Source of the DNA: Gonocerus acuteangulatus
Taxonomy: Eukaryota > Arthropoda > Insecta > Hemiptera > Coreidae
DNA: 64,000 bases
NCBI GenBank assembly: GCA_946811695.1
Contig: OX328124.1
Location: 32,115,648-32,179,647, forward strand
Direction: 5' to 3'
Shown here: piece by piece, positions 33,246 through 47,000 of the stretch
Layout: every line of letters starts with the position of its first letter
How positions within the stretch are numbered: the first letter of the stretch is position 1
The notes under the pieces: generated by a model
Told to the model about the DNA's origin: nothing
Databases searched by the model: none
What the model saw: only the letters and a program-made list of their open reading frames with translations
Position numbers and translations under genes: made by a program

Positions 33246-34222
33246 CAGTGGTGCCGAGAGGGAAAAACCTCTAAAACCGAAGGTGTTCAATCGCGTTTGA
33301 ACTAACATTTTTTTATACCTAATTAGTTGTAGAATACTGCTGTAATATTGCTTTTCCATTTTATTAATAGGTATGATCACAAAAAATCATTTTGTTGACT
33401 GTTTTCTCACTGAGTAAAAATCTCACAGTTTTTAGTGAAAAGTAAAACAATATTTTATACCACTTATTTTATTCCTGAAAAATTGATATTACCCAGGAAG
33501 TCTCATGAGTATATGTAGCTTTTAAGAGAATTTTCTTTTTTGCCAAAATGTACCATGAACTTGGTGCATTTAGGTTGTGAAGATATCTGTAATGGAACTC
33601 AATTATCCTTAGTTTATTTAGTTTAGAAAAAAAAAAGCGGTACTTAGCTGAGCTCTCTGCATAGTGTTACCTAATAGTACGTTTTGAAGTTGCTTTCATA
33701 TAAATTTCATCGCCGGACTCGGCCGTATGTGTGCACAGCCTAATAAAATGAAGCGATGCGATTATATTACGAAAAATGAGTTCACAGTTACTATTTTCTG
33801 CAGAGAGTTGTTGAACACTTTGTGATAGAAAGTAACTGAACATTTACAGTGAGATATACCTAATATCTTGTGTAAAAATGTATTCGCTATAAGCAACAAT
33901 TTTAATAAAGAGAAATAAGTCGAGACCAATTAACTGTATTACATTGTTTGTTAATTTATTCAACTCAGCATTCAAAAATACATTTGGAAGGATACATATC
34001 TCTAGCAATTGAGTAAAATGTGACTTTTTTAAATCGTATACTTGCTTTTTTTCACAGTTTTCGTACTATAAAACCCGTTTATCTTCCGAAATAATAATTC
34101 TATCGAATTGGCAGTGGTCTCATTCGACTCAGCACTACAAAATACCTTGAAAACGATACCAAAATCAGAAAGATTCAAGTACCTACAGGTTTTTTCCCAA
34201 AATTGGGTGTTTGGCACCACTG
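33246..34222. mobile_element. TIR element with CAGTGGTGCC ends, copy 1
   Basis: It is bounded by CAGTGGTGCC and its inverse GGCACCACTG. It is homologous over its whole length to 58238-59542, which carries extra insertions. This copy therefore gives near-empty sites for those insertions. Confidence 0.7.
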
Positions 34223-34503
34223 AGCAACGTTGTGGCTTGTGCGTCAGCAAATAGCTTGGCTTTCTTTCTATCCCCACTACTCCTGGCCTTGCCCTATATC
34301 TTTTATATTTGGTTTGGGACCTCATTAAGTTAATTCTCGGCTATGTTTGTGGCTCTGGTATCGTATGATACTGAATCCGCCAAAACAATTCCTTCAGGGA
34401 GCCCACTGCCGTGGCATATTTGACACTTGGCTAAATTGTAATTAATCCACTAAAAGTACATAATTTCAAAAGTTTCTTCACTTATTTATTTATTTTTTAT
34501 ATT

Positions 34504-34603
<100 letters not shown>

Positions 34604-34649
34604 TGCCAAAATAACTACAAAAAAGGAAGACTTGGGCCCGATGGAATTT

Positions 34650-35640
34650 TTTTTTTTTTTTTTTTTAAAGTGTTAATATTTGAATCTTTTGCGGGAGATG
34701 GATGAATCTATTTAAAAAATATGCTCTTAGTTAATGAACTAAATAGAGACCAATGAGCTGCTCTCCTTGGGAAAATGCTTTAACAGATTCATGACTTTAC
34801 TGGGAGTTATGCTTGCTCATTTGTACACATACTTCAATGCCCAGGACTGTGAAAGTCCTGAGAGCACCGCTATGTCATGGCGGCAGAACTGCGGCTATGG
34901 ATAGGTAAGGCCGCAGCACACCTCACCTTAGACAAATTTTTAATATGGTTTGCTCATGTTTCCTTGAAACTAAATTCAAAAAAGAAAATAAGCATATTAA
35001 AAGCTATTCTGTATTGGATTTAGAATTCTGCATACTCATTTCATAATTTACAGAATAAAATTAATTTTGTTTAGAGCCTTCTGCTCAAATTCAGGAACAT
35101 AAATATTCTTTAGGTCCACCTGACAAACCTATGTAATTTACTGTATAACATACAGTCTTATTTTTTGTACATGACCACCACGCATGCGCGAACGCCAGCG
35201 GACACTTTTTTGTAACACTTTTTTTCAGTTTAGTCATCGTTAAAGCATATTTATGCTAAAAAATAATAAATGCAAGGTGAGAAGAACGAGATATAGGAAA
35301 GGATCAGAGGATAGTCCATGGACACAGCTCCCCTGGGGTCGGTTCTATGAACTTACTTGGGATGTGCTCCGTTTACATTGCATGGCTTTTTTGGAGACCA
35401 GCTCTTTACCTCCCTGTTTAAGACAACTGAAATGAGCGAGCTGAAATGCCTAAAGGAAGATAACATTTTCAGGAAATGGAGGAATTTCCGATGTGCCTTT
35501 GCACAATTGAAGGCAAGAACTACACATAAACTAAAACCATTAATAACATTTAAAAATGAATAAAAAAAAGTAAAAGTTCTATATGAAATGTGTTCACTGC
35601 ACTTATGTACTGAAGACAACCTTTTAATACAAGAAGCATA
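34650..35640. other. unassigned DNA
   Basis: A less AT-rich segment near 35160-35430 contains overlapping short ORFs on both strands, none of which matches a family I know. Confidence 0.3.
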
Positions 35641-38600
35641 ATTTAGGGCCTGCTGTATTGAACACCATTTTTTTCAGTCAGAAAATAATCGAAGAAAAAT
35701 ATCAGCTTAGCATAATTTTAAGAAAGACATTGAATCACTGCCAAAAAAGAGATAGGAAGTATTAAAAACCGTTAAGATTAAAATTTTTATAAAAAAATAT
35801 TAGTTCAACTCAATATGAAAACAGAATATTTACAGAACAATTTTTTTTCCAATAAGATCCAAATTGTTCCTAAAGCTAACAGAATGTTTTGCTAATGAGA
35901 TTTCGTTTACTGATTTAACCAGAATATTGGTATCTTTCACACCTCTCCCATATTTACAATTAGTGTACATTCATAATAAAACACTAAAAAAATACCTCCT
36001 AATTTTTTAAACATTGTTTTACAAAACTATAATACATATAAATTGCATCTTTTAACAGTTTGTTAAAAATACGTTCCTACAGATAGGAACTAATAGAAGT
36101 TAACATATTTTTTTTTTCTTTTGAAGCGTATTATATGTGTATATATTTATATATATATGTATATAATTATTTATCATACTATACAATTAACATTTTTGAA
36201 ATGGAAAAATGATCACTTTAAAAAGTCCATTAAGACCATGACCATAATAAGACTAAAAAGCAACAAGAAGAGAAAGAAGATTAATTAAAACAAGAAGAAA
36301 AAAAATAAATAAATAAGATCACTGAGATACAACATTCACCTAAAATTATAAACAAAATTGGCCCACTTTTGTACATATCACATTTTAACCTGACAATTAT
36401 ACATGAAATTAAAGATTTTAACATGGAAAAAATAAAATAAAATGAACTTAATTTTCAAGTAAATAAATAATGTGATGTACAATTGAGATAATACATTAAC
36501 ATTAATTATATTAGTAGGACTACAAATTCGTTATAACAATAATGTGAAAATTTTTAACGCTTAAGAATTAAAACAATAAATATTATTGCTCACTGGTGTT
36601 AAAATCACTGGGATAATATCTTAAAACAAATCTTTGCAATAACAATGGCCTCTATCAACCTAGAAATATATATATATATATATATTTATATTATATGCAT
36701 TTATATATAATTTTTTTTATTTATACACTAATTAATAAATAATACAACAAATATTTTTTGTCTCCTGCAAAAATAATTAAAACTGAAGGGTTTCATAGTC
36801 TAGCATAAAAATGCGAACAGAATAATGGAAACTAACAAAAACATTTAACTGGAGTACCGCCTTACAAAAATGTCCATTTTTGTACACCTTAAAGGAAACA
36901 AAAAGTCATTTTAAAAAACTTTAAGTATAAACAACTGATTTTTGTAAGAAATTAATTAGTAATTATTTTGTTCTGTACCTTAATAATAATGTTTACTTGA
37001 TCATTCAATCTTATGCTCGACAGTGGTACTTCAGTTGCACTTTAAACCAGGGGTTGAAATATGAATACTTTTACTAATTTGTATTTTTTGTTAATAGTGC
37101 AAATAATATAAAAATAATAGTTAGAAAAATAACAATAATGGTGGCATCAAAAATAAATAAATAGATTATAGAATTTGTAAGTATTAAATATCAAACATCA
37201 ATATATTTTCATTTGCGAAAAAATGGTGATTGTGTTACCTTGCATTACCTAGTTTATAACGAATATTTAAAAATTTAATTATTCACACGATTGAATTTCA
37301 TCAAATAAAATTTTATGCTAGAAATAAATCATGATAACATCTGAAAATCGTTCAAAATAAACAAAATCACAACCAAAATTCATAATTATTGAAAAATATT
37401 GTTCTGGAAATTTTAAACACATTAATTGAATCTCTGGTATCTGGTATTAATAAAGTGTTAGTAACCTAATTTATACTTTACATATATTTATGTGTATGTT
37501 TGTATACATTTAATATATCATTAAAAGGTTTTTTTTTTGTTGTAATTAATCCCAGGTTCTAAGTAATTTTTAAATTAAAAGTATATTTTTCAACCCCTGG
37601 TTCTAGGACAGACTGCCTGGAGCATGAAGATTGAATGTTCTCATAAACATGAATGCTTGCATAGTGGACATGTTAAATATTTTATGAAAATTATTCTATA
37701 ATTGCTTCTTATAGAAATGTGTAATTATATTAAGGAGTTTAAACACTTCAATAGGGTAATTTTCTAAAGAAAATTTGGCATTAAAAATTAATCATTTCGA
37801 AATTCATTTTTTATCATACCATTTGGTTAGGTATGTGCAAAAATCTTAGTACCTATGAATTTATGATATTGATACAATTCAAAATAGGGAAAGTTCAGAT
37901 TATTTAAATGCCTTTACATTTAAAAACAGTCATGATTCCTTTATAAATATTCCCGATCACTATGAAACATAACTTCAGTTCTTAAGTATTTTTACACTAA
38001 ACTACACACCATTATCCTTTTTATAAATACTTTGTATTAAAATGTAATTTGTACAAGAAAAAATAAATACTTACATGCAATAAATGTTAATATTGGGTAA
38101 AATATATGACTTACTATGTTCAAAACATCACAGTTCATAAAATAAACTCTAAGGTATAATTATTTTCACAATTTTATGATACGTATATCGATAAAATATA
38201 TATCTTTGAGATAAGCTTCAATACAGGTTTTTCTTTAGGCATTTTATGATACGAAAATAAGATTAAATAATTTAATTAACTCCTACTTATAAAGAATCAT
38301 TAAATATTAGTGAACAGAAAAAAAGTTCTTCAAGTTGACGCACGAATATGATTCACATTTTCTTGAAGGAAGTTGTTTAAATAACTTGAAGAAAATCTAA
38401 GGATAAAAAAAAAAAAAAAAAAAAAAATCAATAAATGAAAACAAGAGCAACAAATAAGATATATTAGGACAACAGGCAGTAATATTTGTTTTGTTTTTAA
38501 TTGAATCCTAAGTTTGTTAGTACTGAGCCATTTACTGGTCGAGATCACAGTCGTGATACCTCATAAAGATTCAGAATTCCTATTTATTCCTTTGAATTTT

Positions 38601-38820
38601 TTAAATAACTTCTGATGGAATGTAAAGTTTCCAATTTGATTTAACTTTTATTGATAAACAAAACATTTACCTTTAAAATCATTTTATTTATCTTTATTTT
38701 ATTATATTTTTTAATTTTTGTTAGGAAAAACAAAGAAAGCAACCAATAACTAGAGTTATAAGGGCTAATACTTGGCAACCAATGTACAAAAAAAAAATTT
38801 CATTTATGAAATCAGTTATA
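35641..38820. other. repeat-poor AT-rich stretch, possible distal 3'UTR of the MBD5/6-like gene
   Basis: This 3.2 kb has almost no transposon ends, unlike its surroundings, and no gene. It lies downstream of the minus-strand MBD5/6-like terminal exon, separated by a mariner and a 5S-derived insert. Long 3'UTRs are AT-rich in this way, but the link is inference. Confidence 0.3.
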
Positions 38821-38822
38821 TA

Positions 38823-40574
38823 CATGGTGTATCTAAAAAGTTTGGTGAATGGTATTATAAGTCGGTATTCAAAGTTTGATAGAAGCTCGCGTGCCTGAGT
38901 AGACACGCACGAACATGTCTGGACTCGACCTCGGTTGGTACTAGCCGATGCATCTAGCACAGTGCTTATTACATTAAGTCTAATTAAATGACATGAGGAT
39001 TACGCGTCATGGAGCAATGACACGTTCTGTAAGGGCAGGATGCTGTGAGTAGGAAATGTGTGTATGATTGGTTTTTACATCTGTGGAGGAGGAACCATGA
39101 GCAGGACACCAGAAAAAACGGTACATGTGCGAGTGATGATAACAAAAGATTAGCATTTGACTCTGCAATTAATAGCCGAAGAATTGGGCATTACCAAAGA
39201 CACACTAGGGACCATTGTCATTGACAAACTAAAAGCCCTGTTGATCACATTTTTCAACAAAGGAGGAATTATCCATAAGGAATTTGTTCTTTTTGGCCAA
39301 ACGACGAAACCACATTCTACTTGGAGGTTCCCAAATGTTTGTTACTGTGCATCCGGCACGTTAGGCCACAGATTATTACAGAGCGAGAATTGGATGATAC
39401 TGCGTGAAAATGAATCATGGTACAAAAATTTTTGACTCAGCGTGGCTAACAATTTTGCAACATCCACTGAACTCTTGAGATCTGGCGGCAGTTGATTTTT
39501 TTTTTGTTTCCACGTCTTAAGCAGGCCTTAACCCTTTTATTGCTGAAGAATGAAACGACTCGCAGTGCCCAGTAAGCACGATGTTTATCTGTCTAACTCC
39601 CCCCCCCCCCCCCCCCCCGTATGCTCGCCAATCTCTCCTCATCTCGACCTCACTACCGTTCAACTTTTTCGTCTCTCTCAGCATCCTCTTGTTATATATT
39701 TGTAATTATTAACATATAATGTCAAATGTCCTTTATATTTGTAATTTAATACTGAACTAAAATAAATTTTCTATCATGGAAATGAATGAAGAAATATCCC
39801 CAAAATCTTAGTCTGTGTTCTCCTGGAGCATTTGCCTTGTCTCTTTGTCAGACCGAAAACAAGATCTAAATTGTGACTGAAAAATATAAACAGCAACAAT
39901 ATGGCTGGAGAGGCAAATCTGAGTATGACCCTGCAAATAGGTGGTGAGGCACACCAGCTTCAACAACAATGTCGATTGTAGGACTTTACATTTTTTTTTT
40001 TTTTTAATAGATATTAATATACTTGCACAATGTATAAATTCAATTAATATACGAAGAAGATTTGAAGGAATCGAAAATTATATATTTGAAGAACCGGGTG
40101 AAGCTATATTCGCAAATTATAAAAATCAACACAACTAGCAATTAAAATATAATTCAGATGTAAAGCCTTAGTTACATTAAACTTAAGAGAAAAATTATTA
40201 GTCATTACAGATTCTAAAAATGGACAGGAAATGCAATGTATTATTTCATTATGAGAAGCTAGTTACAAAGCCAGTAACTTGTGAGGGGTACTGACAGTGG
40301 AACACGAGTTAACTCGTGTGGAGCGTCTGGGGGACTGCAAGTCGAACACGAGTTAACTCATTCAGAGCAACGAAAGGGTTATAGGGATCATGGTTTGTGG
40401 ACGTTGAGGAGGTTCAGAGCCATGTGACGGCTATTTTGAGAAGGATTCCATATCAACAATTCCCCAACAGTGGCAGGTGGAGAGTATTTTGAAGATCAAT
40501 AAAGGTATTTGCAATCAACATTCTGTTTATATGTATTTATCCTGCCTTTCACCAAACTTTTTAGACACATCATG
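38823..40574 (+). mobile_element. degenerate mariner with a nested element
   Basis: Inverted ends CATGGTGTATCTAAAAAG and (reverse) CATGATGTGTCTAAAAAG are flanked by TA. Inside are fragments of a plus-strand transposase: LQLIAEELGITKDTLGTIV, FFNKGGIIHKEFV, WMILRENESW, DLAAVDFFF and, after the nested insert, DVEEVQSHVTAILRRIPYQQ. Internal deletions and stops make it inactive. Confidence 0.8.
39528..40382. mobile_element. TTAA-type element nested in the mariner
   Basis: Left end TTAACCCTTTTATTGCTG and reversed right end ATAACCCTTTCGTTGCTC, each followed by related sub-terminal text (CTCGCAGTGCCC, CTTGCAGTCCCC). It separates the two halves of the mariner DFFxFP...DVEEV coding region. An 18-base C-run lies at about 39601-39618. 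Confidence 0.7.
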
Positions 40575-40577
40575 TAC

Positions 40578-40740
40578 ACCGACGGCCATAGCCACGATGA
40601 GTACACTTGTTCCCGTTGATCACCGAAGTTAAGCAATGTCGGGTGTGGCCAGTACCTGAATGGGTGACCGACCACATGCTGTTGGCATTATAAAAGGTTG
40701 GACACCTGTTGATACACTGTTAAACAATAAACAAAAAAAA
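40578..40740 (+). pseudogene. 5S rRNA-derived sequence (pseudogene or 5S-type SINE)
   Basis: GATCACCGAAGTTAAGCAAT, GTCGGGTGTGGCCAGTACCT and GGGTGACCGACC match 5S rRNA in order, including the internal pol III promoter region. A few bases are missing near the 3' end before TGCTGTTGGC. The sequence continues for about 50 bases into AATAAACAAAAAAAA. That A-rich tail suggests a retroposed copy or a SINE3-like element rather than a working gene. Confidence 0.75.
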
Positions 40741-41010
40741 TGATACCAGTTGTTTATAAAATAAACAACAAAGCAATTAAAAACTCTTAAAAGTTGCATA
40801 ATTTCACAGAAACATTTGTTCTAAAATATTTTTATCGATCAGGAAAAAGAGTTTATCTTTCAACAGAAAAATGGGAAAAGAAGTCAAATTTAAAATGGTC
40901 TACAGTTATAATCCAATGAGTCAATTGTTACAGTACTAACAAATATAAGGTACTTACATTTTGATAAATTAATTCCAGAAACCCGTAGATGAGGCCCTCA
41001 AAGATTTTCC

Positions 41011-41094
41011 CTACGTGCTACTCACAGTTTCATTTTCTGGCAAGTCAGCATTATCAGGAACTTCAATTAAGCTCATTTTCCTTCGATAATTATT
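41011..41094 (-). CDS. MBD5/6-like terminal exon and stop
   Basis: After a tctatgttgttcag acceptor it encodes [20 protein letters not shown] and NETVSST, then TAG at 41011-41013. A GTGAGT inside the exon (after NET) could serve as an internal donor, so further alternative 3' exons are possible. No AATAAA follows within 300 nt, suggesting a long 3'UTR. Confidence 0.65.
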   Translation of the reverse strand, partial: NNYRRKMSLIEVPDNADLPENETVSST

Positions 41095-44000
41095 CTGAAC
41101 AACATAGAAAATTATTATGTTTGGTATTACCATGTTTAATGATTGGATAAAATATTGTTAATAGGAGATCCCCTCCCATCATCCCTAAAAGTAAAGGGTT
41201 AACATAACATGGCATGTCCTACAAAAGCTTATAATCTGAATATTCATCAGAAGAAGAATAAGTCAGACTCTTTAAAATAAATTCAGAACAGTTCCGTCTA
41301 TATCCTTTGCGCCATTTGTAAAGGAATAGAAACAGTTATTAGTAGGGTTCGATCTTCCATTAATAACATAAAATAAAATCACAAAGAGAAGAAAGTGTAA
41401 GGCGCCACAACAGGGATACCCTAAGCGGAATTAATCCCCTGCCGAAATAAACGAAGAGCCCAATACTATTCATGCCTATTAAATAATTTTATTTTATTTT
41501 TTTCAAATATTCCCTTAACTCCAAATGTAACCAAAATGTAAACATCTTAGTTTAGATGAATTTCAAAAATATGTTGATTGAATCCCAAGATTCTAAGTAC
41601 CCAAACCGAAAATGAGTTACAAAAATATGTTTGCCATTTTTCTCAAAAACGGTTACAGATATTCCATACATATATTTGGTTTTATTCGTTTTTCTACATT
41701 AAGGAACTTATAAAATGAGTACCTTCAAGAATATGAACTCAAAAACGTAAGCAGCGTTACAATTTTTTATCAGATGAATTCACTCCAAAAATTATCTTCC
41801 GGTGGACGGATTCTGCTGGTTTACAAATTTGACCTTTCAAATTAGACAAAAGAATTTTGTACCAAATTGCATCAAAATTGGACCATTTTTGAGCCTGTGA
41901 GAGTGACATATATACACAAATTTGAACCACCGTTATTTTCGAGATCTATAGTTCTGAAACGTAAAATTTTCCAGTCATTAAACATAAAACTATACATCGT
42001 AACGTGTAACAAGAATTATAATGCACAAAAATGATTTGGTTTTAGTGTTCTAAGCTACTCAACGAAATTATGGCAGATATAATAAGTAATTAACACCCTA
42101 TATTTAGAAATATACAAATTTACTTACATCTTTACTTTGTGTTGTTTGTACTGATAGAGATGGATCTGAATAAGGCGAAGATTTACCAAGATGACCTAAA
42201 AAAATAAATTTAAAGATTAAAAATAAATAAAACATTTTCTCCAAACATTTCATTATTCTTAAATCTTTCAAAAATAGTTTCTTTGGCATCTTTGTAAAAT
42301 CAAATTAATTTAACTTTCAGTGTTTCATTATTATTATACTGAAAATAGATTTGGTTTTAGTGTTTATATTTTAGCTGATGCTCTTCATTCAATCACCTTG
42401 CTCGGAAATAAAATATCAAATAACAAAGAAAAATAATAATGAAATACCAATAATTAAACTGGACACTGTTCAGTTTGGGAGGGAGGGGGTATGTAACAAC
42501 TTATTCCTTTGCAACTTAAATTGGTTTACCTTTAACCATAATAAATTTGATGTAAGAGCTATATTATTCTTTACCATCATAAATATAAAGATATGAAATT
42601 ACAATATATGACATATGATTTTGTAATTACTGAAACAAAATAGATCTTGAAAATTATAAAAATGTCACAGAACCATTTTTTCCTAAAAAAATATTTTAAT
42701 TAAAGACATTCTACAGTTAAGTTGATCATGTGTAAAGTGATGATTTAAAATCTAGCAATTGGAACACATTTTTAAAATTAGCTATATCATCAGTACCATT
42801 AGATTTTGCTACCACTATTTTTATTATATTTATTTTATATAAATATTAGATTGTGATAAGAAAATGTATTAATTGGTTTTTATAATTTCGTGTTTGGCGT
42901 GAGCACTCCGTGCCTAGGGTCTTGGGTTCGATGCCCACTATGGGTAATGGTTTTCTTTTGAAAAAAGAAAATGCATTTCCCCTATCCTGTAGGGAGATAA
43001 ACTTTAAATAAACAGTCCTGATAATCTGTTGGCGTTAAAATATAATTAAAATGTTTTGAGTCATTATTAAAACCATAGTTTAGTAAGCAAAATTTGACAA
43101 AATAGTAGATAAATATGAAACTTTGAACAAACACATTCATATATGTATATTTTATAGTGACTTTATAATCCTGTATAATGTTTAGGCCTGTTAGAATGTC
43201 ATTTGTCTCATTATTTGATGTGAATACATGGCGCTCAATAAAATTTATAATGCAAATAAAATAACTCACTAATAATAACGATTTTCCATGAAATAAAACC
43301 ATTTTCACTGTTTTTTATTTAATTGGTACAATTTATTGTGATGTACTAGCAAATATGGGAGCCAAAAAGGTTGGTAAATGCTGTTGTTATATATTAAATA
43401 TTTATTATTATTTTTTTAAATTTTTTTACCGTGCATCGACATCAGGGCCATTAGGGCATCGACATCTGGGCCACCGACATCCATGGTGCAGTGAGGAATT
43501 TTTTCAACGAGCCTTGAGCCTTGCCGCCAGAGGAGGGACTCGAACCCTCCATCTCCCATTGAGAATCTAAGGCATTAGCCACTATGCCACGGGGAGACCC
43601 TTATACTACATATTCTACAGAAAATTAGCTTAATTGTGCTGTACCTATGTAATTGTCCATTGAGAATGGCTGATCATCAAGATGACTGGAACTGGAAACA
43701 CAGTGAACCATAGGTAGTGATTCAGGAGGTGAAGTTGGTTGAAGTGACGTAGTGACTTCCTGATCCACAGGGCTCAATGTTGTGGTGTCAGGAGGACTCT
43801 CTCGGTAAAGGCCGGGGCTTGCTACTTGAGTTTGTGTTGAAACTGAATTCTTTTTGTCAGCTACATAATTTTTATCAAAGTTGTTTATAATTAAGTTCTG
43901 TTTATCCATACTATTGATAAGGAAGTTCTGTTTATCTATATTACCTAGAACAAAATTCCCCCGCATGTTTTCAGGATTAATAATGATTTTATCACTGTTT

Positions 44001-47000
44001 GGGCTCAAGATGAAATTCTGCTTTTCTGATGTAAGAATAAAATTCGGTTTATCATTCAAAATAAAATTTTGATTCAAATTTAATGTTGGTGTAGGCTGAG
44101 TCTGCTGATTTGAAACCATTGTGGTTTGTTGAACAATTGTAGTATTTTGTTGAACAACTGTGGTATTCGAAGAGCTCGGCTGTTGAACAACGACATTTGG
44201 GGAGAGGAAATCTTGGCTTCTGCTGCATTGATTAGGGCTGACATTTAAGAGTGGGCTAACAGGTCCTCCAAATGCATTATTTACCACATACTGATTTGGA
44301 GAACTCAAAAACTGATTGTTTTGTAGCACTTTGTTATTGCTCTGACTGCTAGGAGTCCTAATCACCATACCAGGGGCTAATAAATTTTGTCCGTTGCTAA
44401 AAACTCCAGTATTCTGAACGGGGGTGAGTAAATTTAATTGAACCGTATCTTGCAAAATTGTTCCATCAGACATGACCATACTTCCCATACCTGCAGGAAC
44501 GATGAACTGTTGAATAGGGAAATTTTGCACCAGGTTTAAAGGCTGCAACATGTTTGTTGTGATCAATTGTTGGGTACCAGTAAAACCAGTTTTACTTGGA
44601 AGAATAGTTAAAGCTTGTAGCATTGGGGTATTAATTTGCTGCTGCTGTACCATCATATTATTAGAACCTTGAGGGGAAAGGAGCATAGAGCCAACGGTAG
44701 GTGATAGTTTTCTCTTTTTCATATTCGCTTTTCTTTTAGAATCAGGAGAAAGTAGAGACGTATCTTCTAACACTTGATTCTGAACCATATTTCCAACAAT
44801 TTGAGGTATTTGAACAGTCGTATTAATACCATCGACTACAACATTTGTCGGCTGCAATAGAAGTGGGCCTGGAAGGAGAACTGTAGGTTGATTAAGAACT
44901 GGCTTGGCCTGTCCTGGTAACATTGAATTAGCAACTAATAGTTGTCCAGGGCTCGGAACCAGAATCTGTCTCACATCCTCCTGCTGAATACTATTGCTAT
45001 CATCAGATGGTTCATTATTCTGGTGCATTCCCGGATTATTAATTGAAACTGTAGCTGTATTGGCCTTCCCTGCTAGAACAGAGGTGATGGTATTACTACT
45101 CTGTGTGTGGCTGGATGCCATAGTAGTGACCACATTCTCAGGTTTCACTTCGATTGGACTCCTATGGCTGGTACTAACAGTAGTTCCTTGGATTGGTCCT
45201 CTGTCGTCAATGTTTTTATCGGAAAATGTCGAGCTAGGCTCTTCACATTTCCGCCTTTCTATTGAAGAATCAGGAAAACGACTAGTTACAACGTTTTTAC
45301 ATTTAGGGCGAGAGGTATATCTATTGAGGTTGCTCGACAATGGAACTCCATCAACAGCTGCAGGGCTGCTCTGGCGTGAAATAGTACTATTAAGTAGAGC
45401 TGTTTGTTGAGCAAGATAACCACTGGGGTCTTCTAAGAAGCTAGGTGGTTCAGGGGTGCTACTGCTCGAATTAGGCCCATCTTCAGGGAATCGTTTCCTT
45501 ATAAACTTGACTTGTTTCTTTTTTAAGTCATTATTCCAAACGACAGATGGAGGTACGGTGTGCGGATGGAGTGGAGGAACTCTGTCGAAAGGTGTACTTG
45601 CAGTGTTAGTCGGCTGTACTCTATTTTGTTGCCACGGTGGAGTCCTGTTTACATTAATGCCAGCAGGAGTAGAATGTAAAACACTGCTAGTATGAGTTTC
45701 TGGGACTTGAGGAGGAGGTTGAGTGTACTCAGGACGCTTTATCCTATTTTCATAAGGGCTTGGCACAAATGGTTGCCTTTGTTCATAGTTTACCTAGAAA
45801 ACAAAAAATTAATTGAAGTTTATATCAACCTATGATCAGTTTAATTTTAGAAATTATGAACTAATTCTTCCAATATAAAATAATAGACAGAATTATAAAT
45901 AGTTATTTTAACTCACAAATTACAGGTTAAGTGTATGGTTATGGGCAAAGAAGAATTGACCCAAAATGTAAACATCATACCAAATATTTGGGTGTTTTTG
46001 AATAAATTTTTCTCCCAGCTTAATCAAAAAACATGTTACTAATGCTTTTCTGAGCTTAATCAAAACATCTCTGTTTTACCCTGGTACCCCTGCACATATC
46101 GTTGATACAGATGCAAAGTATCGAATGTGAAAAAACGAATTTTTCATTTTCAATCTATATTGATTGCTTTTGGACTGATGTACGGCAAATTCTCGAATCT
46201 AAGTTCACTCAGTGAAAGGGAAAGTAACCACTGTCGAAAGTTTGAATCTAGTGTCTATTTGTCTGTACAAAAGCAAAGTAATGAATAAAAGCATTTAAAA
46301 AAGTGGAAAGTGATGATTTTTAAATTTGATAATTTGTATTTGTATCGACAATATGGTATCGAAATAAGCATAATTGCATTTTTTTTTTGCCAAACATTGA
46401 TTCAAGGTTTCTAATATTCACCATCCAATTTTCTTGTGTGTGCCACCATAAACAAGTTTCTCTTAAAACATTAGGATTCTAAAACACCAGATTTTAAGGA
46501 AATACACAGTATCAAGTCAATTAAATAGTGTTTTATTTTACAGGTATCATGTGAGATTATTTTTTTTCTGTTGAATTTCAACTGTTGCAACGGAGCTTAC
46601 AGTTGACTTCGAGGTCTAATAGTTCTTTCTGAATTGTTCTATAATGCTTTGCTAAAGATAATTTCATTCTCTAGAAATGATGGCCATCATCAACATTGTT
46701 GTTTCTAACAGTTTTTTCACTTCTTAATTCAACCAGATTATCTTATTCGGGACAGATTATAAAAGTTGGATCATAAAGAAATCTAAGAAGATAAACTACC
46801 ATTTGATAAAGTTTTTTTCGGATTATGAAGAGGAATCCTGCAGTAAATTGGCAAAGCAATTAGGAACTATTTAAAGTAAAATCTTATTCATTAAAAATAA
46901 CTTATAAAACAAAACTCAAAAATATCTACCTGATTAACCTGGTTTTGTAGCGATGGGATAGAATGAGGAGATCCAAATCTACTTCCTTCTTGATTTTTGT

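Noticed and set aside
34210..34440. Idea that 32371-34647 is one simple element
   Set aside because: The centre has its own CAGTGGTGCC ends and a second free-standing copy at 58238, so it is better described as nested.
35253..35619. Overlapping ORFs on both strands in a less AT-rich patch
   Set aside because: Neither strand shows a known domain. The composition change may come from a repeat rather than an exon.
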